Below are positions 1 through 6,581 of a stretch of 12,320 nucleotides of DNA, piece by piece (the stretch's first letter is position 1; each line of letters opens with the position of its first letter). Origin of the DNA: Planctomycetota bacterium (GTDB lineage Bacteria; Planctomycetota; Brocadiia; Brocadiales; Brocadiaceae). The stretch is taken from positions 1 through 12,320 of the forward strand of contig JAHFOW010000079.1 of assembly GCA_023261465.1 (NCBI GenBank). Reading direction: 5' to 3'. Made by a program: the position numbers and the translations under genes. Under the pieces are notes generated by a model that did no database searches, was not told the origin of the DNA, and worked only from the letters and a program-made list of their open reading frames with translations.

Positions 1-1
1 A

Positions 2-427
2 GATAAAATTTCAATATTCGATGCATCGGATACCGTTCAAAAATCGCTGTCAATTCTGGCTGAACTGGTAAAAAATACGCACTTTAATGAAGAGCGTATG
101 ACGGCAGCGTGTGAAAAAGGATTTCTTGATGCGACCGCTCTGGCAGAGTATCTGGTTAAAAAGGGCGTTCCTTTCCGCAAGGCACATGAGATTGTAGGGA
201 ATATCGTGCGCGAATGCAACCGGGTACATTGCAAACTCATTGACTTACAATTAGAGAGTTTTAAGGCATTTTCCCCGGTGATAGAGGGCGATGTTTATAA
301 AGTGCTCGGCGTGGAAAACTGTATTAAGAATTACAAGAGCTACGGTTCAACTGCGCCGGGATTTATTAAGAAACGCATTGGTTATTGGGAAAAGAAACTG
401 TGCAAAGAACGAGCAAAAAATTCCTGA
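2..427 (+). CDS. argH: Argininosuccinate lyase, C-terminal part (5' end outside window)
   Basis: This is the last 141 codons of a gene that enters from the left, open from base 2 to the TGA at 425-427. Argininosuccinate lyase splits argininosuccinate into arginine and fumarate, the last step of arginine synthesis, in the cytosol. The visible part matches the C-terminal helical domain of the family: the stretch FLDATALAEYLVKKGVPFR followed by KAHEIVG is a hallmark, and shortly before it the reading contains the expected hydrophobic helix (LSILAELVKNTHFNEERM). The active-site signature of the fumarase/lyase superfamily lies upstream and cannot be seen. The internal ATG at 98 is not a start. The identification is by recognition of the conserved segment; confidence is high. 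Confidence 0.93.
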   Translation, partial: DKISIFDASDTVQKSLSILAELVKNTHFNEERMTAACEKGFLDATALAEYLVKKGVPFRKAHEIVGNIVRECNRVHCKLIDLQLESFKAFSPVIEGDVYKVLGVENCIKNYKSYGSTAPGFIKKRIGYWEKKLCKERAKNS

Positions 428-439
428 AGAAAACAAAAC

Positions 440-466
440 CACAGATTACACTGATTTCACAGATCT
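440..466 (+). repeat. Intergenic repeat with 9-base period
   Basis: Three 9-base units lie head to tail between argH and lysA: CACAGATTA, CACTGATTT, CACAGATCT. They share the core CAC(A/T)GAT. Similar CACAGATTACAC-type strings are, to my knowledge, dispersed in intergenic regions of many unrelated bacterial genomes and often give spurious small ORFs rich in Thr-Asp. One such ORF (291-479) is produced here. The function is unknown. Confidence 0.6.
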
Positions 467-560
467 AAAATGCGAATAATACAGGGAATTTGTGGAAGCT
501 TTATAAATATGGTTGACAAGGAATTTTCATTAAATCGAGGTATTTACAGGTAATTAATGT

Positions 561-1847
561 ATGGATGCTTTTGAATATAAAAATAAAACACTTTTTTGTG
601 AAGATGTAAAGATCGAAGATATTGTTTCTGAAGTGGGGACGCCGGCTTATATATACAGCAAAAATACGATTTTGGCACGTTATAACGAGTTGAGAACCGC
701 ATTCCAGGATGTGGATGCCTTGATTTGTTTTTCTGTTAAGTCAAATTCAAATCTTTCTATTTGTAAGACATTAGCGGATGCGGGTTCTGGTTTTGATGTA
801 GTTTCCGGGGGAGAATTGTTTCGTGCACGCAGGGCAGGCGGTGTTCCATCAAAAATTGTATTTGCCGGCGTTGGGAAGACGGATAAAGAGATACGGTATG
901 CACTGGAAAATGATATTTTCATGTTTAACGTGGAATCTGCATCAGAACTTGAACATATCAATATATTGGCGGGAGAGCTTGGGAAGAGGCCAAAGGTGGC
1001 GTTACGAATTAATCCGGACATTGATGCAAAAACGCATGCAAAAACTACCACAGGAAAAAAGGAAAATAAGTTTGGCATCGATTTTACCGAAGCTGAAAAT
1101 ATAGTTAGGCGTAAGTCGGGATATCCCCATATTAATCTGTGCGGATTTCATGTGCATCTCGGTTCTCCTATTTATACCGTTGACCCGTATGCGAGCGCCC
1201 TTAAAAAGATGTTGCCGTTTATCCGCAAATGCAGGGATATGGATTGCATTGTTGAGTACATGAATGTTGGCGGCGGCTATTGTATTTCATACACAGGGGA
1301 AGAAGTTATACGGCCAGGGGATTATGCATCGAAAATTGTTCCCTTTATAAAGGAAGTGCAATGCAAGCTCATTTTGGAGCCTGGCCGGTTTATTGTAGGA
1401 AATACCGGCATTTTAATTACTCGTGTAACGTATAAAAAGGAGACTGTACACGGGAGGAAGTTCGTTATCTGCGATGCAGCCATGAACGATCTGATTCGTC
1501 CTGCCCTTTATGATGCTTTTCACAGGATATGGCCTGTAACTACCAATATAAAAATGGCCGATGTCGAAAAGCCGGGAGAATCCACAGTAAGAAGAGGTAT
1601 GGACACGTTTGATATTGTAGGGCCTGTTTGTGAAAGCAGTGATGTCTTTGCCAAAGACAGACCACTGCCGAAGGTGAAAGAGGGTGATTTGCTGGCGATA
1701 ATGACCGCTGGCGCTTATGGTTTTACGATGAGTTCCAGTTATAATACCCGCCCGCGTGCTTGTGAAGTGCTTGTTGATGGTAACACGTATCGGGTTGTCC
1801 GAAATCGTGAGACATACGAGGATTTAATCAGAGGTGAGCATGTATGA
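561..1847 (+). CDS. lysA: Diaminopimelate decarboxylase
   Basis: A PLP enzyme of fold type III that decarboxylates meso-diaminopimelate to L-lysine, the last step of lysine synthesis, in the cytosol. The 428-residue length is normal for the family. The PLP lysine is K60 in ICFSVKSNSN (usually YAVKAN). Further family motifs follow in order: HVHLGS, NVGGGY (glycine loop for the PLP phosphate), LEPGR, GPVCESSD (the cysteine that completes the active site across the dimer), and AGAYGFTMSSSYN near the C terminus. The ATG at 561 is preceded by a weak AGG (548-550). A TTGACA hexamer at 513-518 lies upstream but lacks a convincing -10 at normal spacing. No other lysine-pathway gene is next to it, so it is probably transcribed alone or with argH. 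Confidence is high. Confidence 0.96.
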   Translation: MDAFEYKNKTLFCEDVKIEDIVSEVGTPAYIYSKNTILARYNELRTAFQDVDALICFSVKSNSNLSICKTLADAGSGFDVVSGGELFRARRAGGVPSKIVFAGVGKTDKEIRYALENDIFMFNVESASELEHINILAGELGKRPKVALRINPDIDAKTHAKTTTGKKENKFGIDFTEAENIVRRKSGYPHINLCGFHVHLGSPIYTVDPYASALKKMLPFIRKCRDMDCIVEYMNVGGGYCISYTGEEVIRPGDYASKIVPFIKEVQCKLILEPGRFIVGNTGILITRVTYKKETVHGRKFVICDAAMNDLIRPALYDAFHRIWPVTTNIKMADVEKPGESTVRRGMDTFDIVGPVCESSDVFAKDRPLPKVKEGDLLAIMTAGAYGFTMSSSYNTRPRACEVLVDGNTYRVVRNRETYEDLIRGEHV

Positions 1848-1953
1848 TGAAATCCGGGATTTACATATCGAAAACCGAAGTTAATACAAAATATTAAAAT
1901 TCTTATTCATGCAGGTATTTTTCTTTTAATGAGCTTTCGTAGCGTTTAAATAC

Positions 1954-2595
1954 ATGGCAAAATATTATCCGATATTCCTGAATATTCAGGACAGAAAGTG
2001 TGTGGTTGTTGGCGGTGGAAATGTTGCATGGCGCAAGGTGTGCAGCCTGAAAGAAGCGGGCGCCCGGGTGACGGTGGTGGCGCCGGAATTTTGTTCAGAA
2101 CTTGAGAAGGAGGCAGGCATTGAGCTGATTAAGCAAAAATATGAAGAAAAGTTTCTCGATGATGCCTGGGTTGTTATTGCTGCAACGGATGATCATGATG
2201 TAAATAAAAAGATTTTTCATGATGCATCGGGAAGAGGTATTTTGGTTAACGTTGTTGATAAACCAGAGGTGTGTTCTTTTATCGTGCCATCGGTAATTAT
2301 GCGCGGCGATCTGTGTATAAGCATTTCAACGGGTGGAGCAAGCCCCGCACTGGCGCGGAATATCAGAGGATATTTGGAAAAACAATTTGGGAACGAATTT
2401 GGCGACTTTACAAAACTTTTATCAGAAACAAGGAAAAATGTCCTTTCTGAAATAAAGGATGAGCCAACAAGGCGCGATATTTTACAACGTGTTGCAGAAT
2501 TTGATATTCTGGATATTATTAAGAACAGGGGAGTTGCGGAGGCAAAAAAGAAGATATTGGAGATTATTTATGAAAAAACCTCCCGGAATAAATAA
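1954..2595 (+). CDS. Precorrin-2 dehydrogenase / sirohydrochlorin ferrochelatase (siroheme synthase N-domain, CysG-N/Met8p type)
   Basis: Oxidises precorrin-2 with NAD+ to sirohydrochlorin and, in Met8p-like members, also inserts iron to give siroheme. The 213-residue protein covers only the N-terminal half of CysG; the methyltransferase half is absent, as in SirC/Met8p proteins. Visible motifs: a Rossmann NAD site VVGGGNVAWRK (residues 18-28), NVVDKPE (99-105, D102 at the position of the catalytic aspartate) and STGGASPALAR (125-135). No clear ribosome binding site precedes the ATG. It lies directly upstream of a siroheme-type sulfite reductase, which suggests that it supplies that enzyme. 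Siroheme is also a precursor of heme d1, and of heme by the alternative route, so other users are possible. Ferrochelatase activity cannot be told from sequence alone. Confidence 0.92.
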   Translation: MAKYYPIFLNIQDRKCVVVGGGNVAWRKVCSLKEAGARVTVVAPEFCSELEKEAGIELIKQKYEEKFLDDAWVVIAATDDHDVNKKIFHDASGRGILVNVVDKPEVCSFIVPSVIMRGDLCISISTGGASPALARNIRGYLEKQFGNEFGDFTKLLSETRKNVLSEIKDEPTRRDILQRVAEFDILDIIKNRGVAEAKKKILEIIYEKTSRNK

Positions 2596-2664
2596 GTCGA
2601 CAACGTCTATAGACTTCTTCTTTTTTCTTGCAAGATTTTTCTTAAAGTGCTAATATAAATCTAG

Positions 2665-2692
2665 TTGATGGATTAACATCGTAAGTTATATT
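2665..2692 (+). promoter_or_regulatory. Possible sigma-70 promoter of the sulfur cluster
   Basis: TTGATG (2665-2670), a 16-base spacer and TATATT (2687-2692) lie in the 167-base gap before the sulfite reductase gene. The match is moderate (4/6 and 5/6) and the predicted leader is about 60 bases. The position, at the head of five close co-directional genes, fits. Confidence 0.35.
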
Positions 2693-2762
2693 TGTTTATG
2701 TACCAGAATGTGTTCTAACTACTTATGAAATTGTAGTGTGCGTATAGATAACAGGAGTTTAA

Positions 2763-3653
2763 ATGGCTGAAAAGACTGTAAAGCAAAGGGTTGACTTTAA
2801 CGAATTAAAATCAGGCGGTTTTATAAAACAGACACAAAAAGATCTTTTTACGGTACGTTTAAAAGTACCAGGGGGAAGAATAACGCCTGAAAAGATGTTG
2901 AAGATTGCAGAAGTTGCAAAAAAATATAGCCGCATGGGCTATTGTCATTTGAGTTTCAGGCAATCTGTGGAGATTGTTGGCGTTCATATCGATGACTTTG
3001 ATACGGTGGTAAAGGAGTTAGCAACGGTAGGGCAAAAGGTTGCTTCCTGTGGCCCCAGGGTCAGGGTGCCCACTGCTTGCGGTGGTTGTGAGTATAATCC
3101 AAATGGAATTATGGATACACAGACAAAGGCAGTGGAGGTTGATGAGAAGTTTTTTGGTACACCCTGTCACCATAAGTTCAAGATGGGATTTTCCGGATGT
3201 CCTATTGACTGTACAAGGACAAGAGAGATGGATTTGGGTTTTCAGGGTGTGGTATATCCTGTTTGGGGCAAAGATTTATGTAATGGTTGTACTTTATGTG
3301 CAAAGGCATGCCTTGAAGGTGCAATCGTTTCTGATAAAGAGGGCAGACCGGTATTTGATGAGTCTAAATGTGTTTATTGTGGCGACTGTATCAGGGCATG
3401 TCCAACCGATGCCTGGAAGGACAAGAAAAAAGGCTGGTTGGTGCGGGTTGGTGGAAAACATGGAAGGCATCCCCGTGAGGCAAATGAAGTATTAAACTTT
3501 TTGCCCGATAATAAGGTGAATGACTTCATTGCGGCTACCCTGAAATGGTACAAGGAGAATGGAAAGACGAAGGAGCGGGTTGGTACTTCCATAGACCGTG
3601 TTGGGCTGGACAAGTTTAAAAAGGAAGTTGCAAGCGCATTTGCTCAATCATAA
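2763..3653 (+). CDS. Small siroheme/[4Fe-4S] sulfite reductase with two ferredoxin clusters (COG2221, Dsr-like / AsrC-like)
   Basis: Probably reduces sulfite (less likely nitrite) to sulfide in the cytosol. The 296-residue protein begins with a ferredoxin-like half-domain containing RMGYCHLSFRQSVEI (57-71, the T/SxRQ element). The siroheme/Fe-S region follows: CGGC (C106, C109) and KFKMGFSGCPIDC (C146, C150). Two ferredoxin motifs come next, each Cx2Cx2Cx3C (C173-C183 and C203-C213). This layout matches the small Dsr-like proteins and AsrC, not the large assimilatory CysI. The first half of the coupled-cluster motif is Cx2C here, where Cx5C is usual, which is worth checking. AGGAG at 2753-2757 sets the ATG. 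Upstream lies a siroheme synthase; downstream are DsrE, cysteine synthase, JAMM and TusA genes, pointing to assimilatory use. The class is certain; the substrate is inferred. Confidence 0.88.
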   Translation: MAEKTVKQRVDFNELKSGGFIKQTQKDLFTVRLKVPGGRITPEKMLKIAEVAKKYSRMGYCHLSFRQSVEIVGVHIDDFDTVVKELATVGQKVASCGPRVRVPTACGGCEYNPNGIMDTQTKAVEVDEKFFGTPCHHKFKMGFSGCPIDCTRTREMDLGFQGVVYPVWGKDLCNGCTLCAKACLEGAIVSDKEGRPVFDESKCVYCGDCIRACPTDAWKDKKKGWLVRVGGKHGRHPREANEVLNFLPDNKVNDFIAATLKWYKENGKTKERVGTSIDRVGLDKFKKEVASAFAQS

Positions 3654-3686
3654 CTAAATTAGATTTTTCCTCTCTGTTGATTTTCT

Positions 3687-4106
3687 GTGAAAGATAAAAA
3701 AAAGTTCATTATATTTGCGCATAGCGGTACGTATGATAAATTATATCAGACGATTACCCTGGCAATTACCGCAGCCTCGATGGGGAAAGAAACGTATATT
3801 TTTCTCTTTTTTTGGGCGTTGAAGAAATTTGTAAACGAAGAGTTTGATTTAACAAAATTGTCCACAGAGTTTGGGGAAGAAGGGTCGCAATTGTCAAAAC
3901 GCATGCGGGAATTGAATCCTATCTCACTAAAGGAAATACTGGGTGAAGTAAGAAAGATGGGGAATCTGAAAATTTATGCATGCACAGCGGCGGTAAAACT
4001 TATGGGATTGGAAGAGAAAACGGTTAAATCTAAGGTGGATGATATCATCGGATTAACTACCATTTTGGATATTGCGAGCGGTGCGGATACCCAATTATTT
4101 ATATAA
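3687..4106 (+). CDS. DsrE-family (DsrE2/peroxiredoxin-like) sulfur-relay protein
   Basis: A 139-residue protein of the DsrE/DsrE2 type. The N terminus (KKFIIFAHSGTYDKLYQTI) forms the first strand and loop of the fold; IFLFFWALKKF (38-48) matches the hydrophobic FxxFWGL segment of DsrE2 proteins; IYACTAAVKLMGL holds the conserved cysteine C99, which in relatives carries a persulfide. The start is GTG at 3687: an in-frame TGA at 3678-3680 rules out a longer protein, and there is no clear Shine-Dalgarno, so translation may depend on coupling to the sulfite reductase gene 33 bases upstream. Its position between a sulfite reductase and a cysteine synthase suggests that it passes sulfur as persulfide, probably together with the TusA-like protein. 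The exact partner is not visible. Confidence 0.8.
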   Translation: MKDKKKFIIFAHSGTYDKLYQTITLAITAASMGKETYIFLFFWALKKFVNEEFDLTKLSTEFGEEGSQLSKRMRELNPISLKEILGEVRKMGNLKIYACTAAVKLMGLEEKTVKSKVDDIIGLTTILDIASGADTQLFI

Positions 4107-4118
4107 CAAGGACAAATC

Positions 4119-5075
4119 GTGGCGACCATTGTAACAAAAAGTGTAAAGTCCGCATCAAGACCTATTCCTAAAAGTTCCATTTTGGAAAGGGTTGGAAATA
4201 CTCCTTTACTAAAAATTGGCAGAATAACAAAGGGGCTGAAGAATAAAGAAGTAGAAATCTATGCCAAGGCTGAGTGGTTTAATCCCGGTGGTTCTGTAAA
4301 AGATCGGCCAGCCTTAAAAATAATAGAGGATGCGGAAAAGACCGGGCTGTTGAATTATGATAAAATTATTATAGATTCTACATCTGGAAATACAGGCATT
4401 GCGTATGCTCTCATAGGTGCCCAGAAGGGGTACAGAGTGACCCTGGTTATGCCTTTAAATGTGAGTGAGGAAAGGAAAAGGACTGTACGCGCCTTTGGAG
4501 CCAAGATTGTCTTTACTGACCCGATGTTAGGTTCTGACGGTGCTATGCTGGAGGCTAAAAGGCTCGTAAAAGAGGAACCAGCAAAATATTTTTATGCCGA
4601 CCAGTATAATAATCCTGCTAACTGGCGGGCGCATTATGAAAGTACGGCTGTAGAGATATGGGAACAAACTTCGGGTGCAGTGACACATTTTGTTGCGTGT
4701 TTGGGTACAACGGGTACTCTTATGGGCACAGGGCGAAGGCTGAAAGAATTCAATTCGGATGTACAGGTCATATCAGTTGAACCGTCCACATCAATTCACG
4801 GATTGGAAGGTATGAAACATATGGCTACATCAATTGTGCCGGGAATTTATGATGAACGTTTTCCCGATAGGAAAATGTTTATTGAGACGGAAGATGCTTA
4901 TGATGCAGTAAAAAAACTTGCTTCGGAAGAAGGAATGTTTGTCGGATACTCATCAGGCGCTGCGCTTGTTGCTGCTATGACGCTGTCTAATGAGATTGAA
5001 AGAGGTTTAATAGTTACAATCTTCCCGGACAGGGGCGACCGTTACCTGAGTACAAGTTTCTGGGCAGGGGTTTAA
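4119..5075 (+). CDS. PLP-dependent cysteine synthase (CysK/CysM family)
   Basis: Makes cysteine from an activated serine (O-acetyl- or O-phosphoserine) and a sulfide donor. The 318-residue protein shows all fold-type II PLP motifs: the PLP lysine K61 in NPGGSVKDR, TSGNTG (88-93, carboxylate loop), GTTGT (196-200, phosphate loop), YSSGAA (277-282) and FPDRGDRYLST at the C terminus. The segment HGLEGMKHM...VPGIYDE resembles mycobacterial CysM, which takes sulfur from a protein thiocarboxylate (CysO) instead of free sulfide; with a JAMM peptidase gene next door, a carrier-dependent enzyme is plausible but not proven. The start is GTG at 4119, with AAGGA at 4108-4112, 12 bases after the DsrE-like gene. 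Cystathionine beta-synthase is unlikely at this length and without a heme or CBS domain. Confidence 0.9.
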   Translation: MATIVTKSVKSASRPIPKSSILERVGNTPLLKIGRITKGLKNKEVEIYAKAEWFNPGGSVKDRPALKIIEDAEKTGLLNYDKIIIDSTSGNTGIAYALIGAQKGYRVTLVMPLNVSEERKRTVRAFGAKIVFTDPMLGSDGAMLEAKRLVKEEPAKYFYADQYNNPANWRAHYESTAVEIWEQTSGAVTHFVACLGTTGTLMGTGRRLKEFNSDVQVISVEPSTSIHGLEGMKHMATSIVPGIYDERFPDRKMFIETEDAYDAVKKLASEEGMFVGYSSGAALVAAMTLSNEIERGLIVTIFPDRGDRYLSTSFWAGV

Positions 5076-5160
5076 ATCGGACTGGAAAAAAATAGATATA
5101 GAGAAGAACATTTTAAATGTGAAAGAAAAGATTTTATGGGATTTTCAGGAGCTGTAAGTT

Positions 5161-5580
5161 TTGCTACATATTGATAAAAGTAAGATTCGGGATATTGAGA
5201 ATCAGGTCAAAAAAAGTTATCCGTTTGAATGCTGCGGTCTTTTAGTTGGTACAAATACATCTGAAAAAAAGGTAGTTGACGTTTGTCCAGTGCACAATAA
5301 GAATACGGAAAGAACACACGATAGATATGAAATTGATGGGAGAGAATTTGTCAGGATAGACAGGGAATATTCTAAGAAAGGGCTTCAAATCCTCGGCATC
5401 TATCATTCTCATCCCGACCATCCTTCGATGCCTTCCGTATATGATACAAACCACGCATGGAGCGGATACTCATATATGATTATCGCAATCGAGAAGGGTG
5501 AAAAGACTGATATTCGTTCGTGGGTCTTTCATGAAGAAGAAAAGCAGTTTCGGGAAGAAGAAATACAGGTGTGCGAATAA
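5161..5580 (+). CDS. JAMM/MPN+ metallopeptidase, Mec (CysO-cysteine peptidase) type
   Basis: A zinc-dependent isopeptidase-like protein of 139 residues, normal for bacterial Mec/RadC-like JAMM proteins. The full metal site is visible: E23 in PFECCGLLVG, then HSHPDHPSMPSVYD (H82, H84, S92, D95), that is HxH-x7-SxxD. In Mycobacterium, Mec frees cysteine from the CysO-cysteine adduct made by CysM. The gene follows a cysteine synthase by 85 bases, so the same role is likely here. The start is TTG at 5161: an in-frame TAA at 5155-5157 prevents extension, and AGGAG at 5147-5151 sits at good spacing. The ubiquitin-like carrier it would cut is not encoded in the window. No signal peptide or membrane segment is seen. 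Confidence 0.87.
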   Translation: MLHIDKSKIRDIENQVKKSYPFECCGLLVGTNTSEKKVVDVCPVHNKNTERTHDRYEIDGREFVRIDREYSKKGLQILGIYHSHPDHPSMPSVYDTNHAWSGYSYMIIAIEKGEKTDIRSWVFHEEEKQFREEEIQVCE

Positions 5581-5622
5581 TTATTCTAATAAAACTTACT
5601 CTTTGAGTAATGGAGTTTTGAA

Positions 5623-5868
5623 ATGGGTGAGGATGAAAAGGTCATCCCTGATGATAAAATAGATTTAAGGGGAGTGTTGTGCCCTATTAACTTCGTTAAA
5701 ACGAAGTTAAAATTAGAGATGTTGGATACAGGGCAGATACTGGAAATAATATTAGACGATGGAGAACCCATTAGAAGTGTTCCTCGGAGTGTGAAAGAAG
5801 AAGGGCATAAGATAATAAAAGTGGAAAATATTGATGGCGCATATCGTTTACTGATTAGAAAAGCATGA
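5623..5868 (+). CDS. TusA-like sulfurtransferase (SirA/YeeD family)
   Basis: A small (81-residue) sulfur carrier. The family fingerprint is present: DLRGVLCPINFVKTK, with C20 followed by P21 at the start of the first helix, where TusA has LRCPxP; C20 would hold the persulfide. The remainder follows the beta-alpha-beta pattern, including ILEIILDDGEPIRSVPRSVKEEG. GGAG at 5612-5615 supports the ATG at 5623. It is the last gene of the sulfur cluster, 42 bases after the JAMM gene, and a hairpin lies over its stop codon. Being next to a DsrE-type protein suggests a TusA-DsrE persulfide relay. Whether it serves cysteine synthesis, tRNA thiolation or cofactor synthesis cannot be decided from sequence. 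Confidence 0.88.
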   Translation: MGEDEKVIPDDKIDLRGVLCPINFVKTKLKLEMLDTGQILEIILDDGEPIRSVPRSVKEEGHKIIKVENIDGAYRLLIRKA

Positions 5869-5906
5869 AAATTTTAACAGTTTCATAAAATATGCTTGAC
5901 TTTTTT
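5861..5906 (+). terminator. Hairpin plus T-run at the end of the sulfur cluster
   Basis: AAGCAT (5861-5866) pairs perfectly with ATGCTT (5892-5897). Inside it ATTTT can pair with AAAAT, with a GAAA bulge. Three bases later a run of six T (5901-5906) follows. The arms are AT-rich, so the stem is weak, but the arrangement is that of an intrinsic terminator. It begins within the last codons of the TusA-like gene and overlaps the -35 box of the following promoter. Confidence 0.4.
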
Positions 5907-5924
5907 CATTGATAATTATAATAT
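5896..5924 (+). promoter_or_regulatory. Sigma-70-type promoter of the Rieske/cytochrome b operon
   Basis: TTGACT (5896-5901), a 17-base spacer and TAATAT (5919-5924); an overlapping TATAAT is at 5917-5922. It lies about 105 bases before the Rieske start codon, at the only sizeable gap between the sulfur genes and the respiratory operon. It would start RNA near 5931, giving a leader of roughly 100 bases. Confidence 0.55.
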
Positions 5925-6028
5925 TCGGCCTTTATAAATTCATCGGATATTTTGAATAGATAGAAATAGAACCATAGTATGTTGGATCACATATATTTTA
6001 AGATGCTTTTAAAAGTAGGGAGGTGCTT

Positions 6029-6547
6029 ATGAAGAACGAAGAAAAGAGTAAATGCTGTTCATCAGAGAAGGAAGGGGGAATTTGGTTTACCGTCTCCCGA
6101 AGGAATTTTTTTACGCTTGCCGGATGGGGGTTATTTTTTGCTACGATAGGGGCATATTTGTCACAACTTATGGGATATAAGGGTTTCTTTTATCCAAAGG
6201 TGCTTTTTGAACCTTCACCACGTTTTTCCGTTGGTACACCAACGGCTTTTCCGGAAAATTCAGTGACAACTTTAAAGTCGAGAAAGATATTTGTTGTACA
6301 TGACGGTAATAGTTTTAAAGCAATATCGGTGGTTTGTCAACATCTGGGATGCGCTGTTGAATTTTCTAAAGAAAAGAACATATTTGAATGTCCGTGTCAC
6401 GGAAGTAAGTATTATCGGAACGGTGTAAATTTTGCAGGTCCTGCCCCTCGGCCATTAAACCATTTTGAAATAATAATGGATGATGCCGGTAAGCTGGTTG
6501 TGGACACAAGCAAGGTTGTGCCTCTTGAAACAGAATTGATTGTATAG
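6029..6547 (+). CDS. Rieske [2Fe-2S] protein of a cytochrome bc complex
   Basis: The high-potential electron acceptor of the quinol-oxidation site. Residue numbers are from the ATG at 6029, chosen because GGGAGG (6018-6023) lies five bases before it; a GTG at 6023 in the same frame falls inside that ribosome site. The 172-residue protein starts with a Tat signal/anchor: SRRNFF (23-28) followed by a hydrophobic helix (about 29-50). Cluster motifs are CQHLGC (C103, H105, C108) and CPCHGSKY (C121, C123, H124): C103, H105, C121 and H124 bind iron, and C108-C123 form the disulfide. S126 and Y128 are the residues that raise the midpoint potential in mitochondrial-type proteins. It is the first gene of the operon. 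In anammox bacteria the complex is expected in the anammoxosome membrane. Confidence 0.95.
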   Translation: MKNEEKSKCCSSEKEGGIWFTVSRRNFFTLAGWGLFFATIGAYLSQLMGYKGFFYPKVLFEPSPRFSVGTPTAFPENSVTTLKSRKIFVVHDGNSFKAISVVCQHLGCAVEFSKEKNIFECPCHGSKYYRNGVNFAGPAPRPLNHFEIIMDDAGKLVVDTSKVVPLETELIV

Positions 6548-6581
6548 ACATTTATCATGAATATTTTGAAAAAAGGTTAGG

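Noticed and set aside
291..479. 62-codon + strand ORF after argH
   Set aside because: It overlaps argH out of frame, and its C-terminal Thr-Asp-rich part is only the translation of the 9-base repeat.
513..518. Perfect TTGACA -35 box before lysA
   Set aside because: No acceptable -10 hexamer is found 15-19 bases downstream, so I do not call a promoter.
680..1078. Antisense 132-codon ORF
   Set aside because: It is fully inside lysA, which has all family motifs on the + strand.
1846..1899. Short ORF overlapping the lysA stop
   Set aside because: Seventeen codons, no ribosome binding site and no link to a following gene.
2594..2626. Possible terminator after the siroheme synthase gene (AAGTC/GACTT arms and a T-rich tract)
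   Set aside because: The stem is only five pairs with a long loop, and the T-run is broken by C; too weak to call.
5076..5160. Search for a ThiS/CysO-like carrier between the cysteine synthase and JAMM genes
   Set aside because: The gap is only 85 bases and has no open frame of useful length on either strand.
6023..6031. GTG at 6023 as the Rieske start
   Set aside because: It lies within the GGGAGG ribosome site that properly serves the ATG at 6029.
5979..6032. Seventeen-codon ORF ending in an ATGA overlap with the Rieske start
   Set aside because: It resembles the arrangement before cytochrome b, but it has no ribosome binding site, so it is probably chance.
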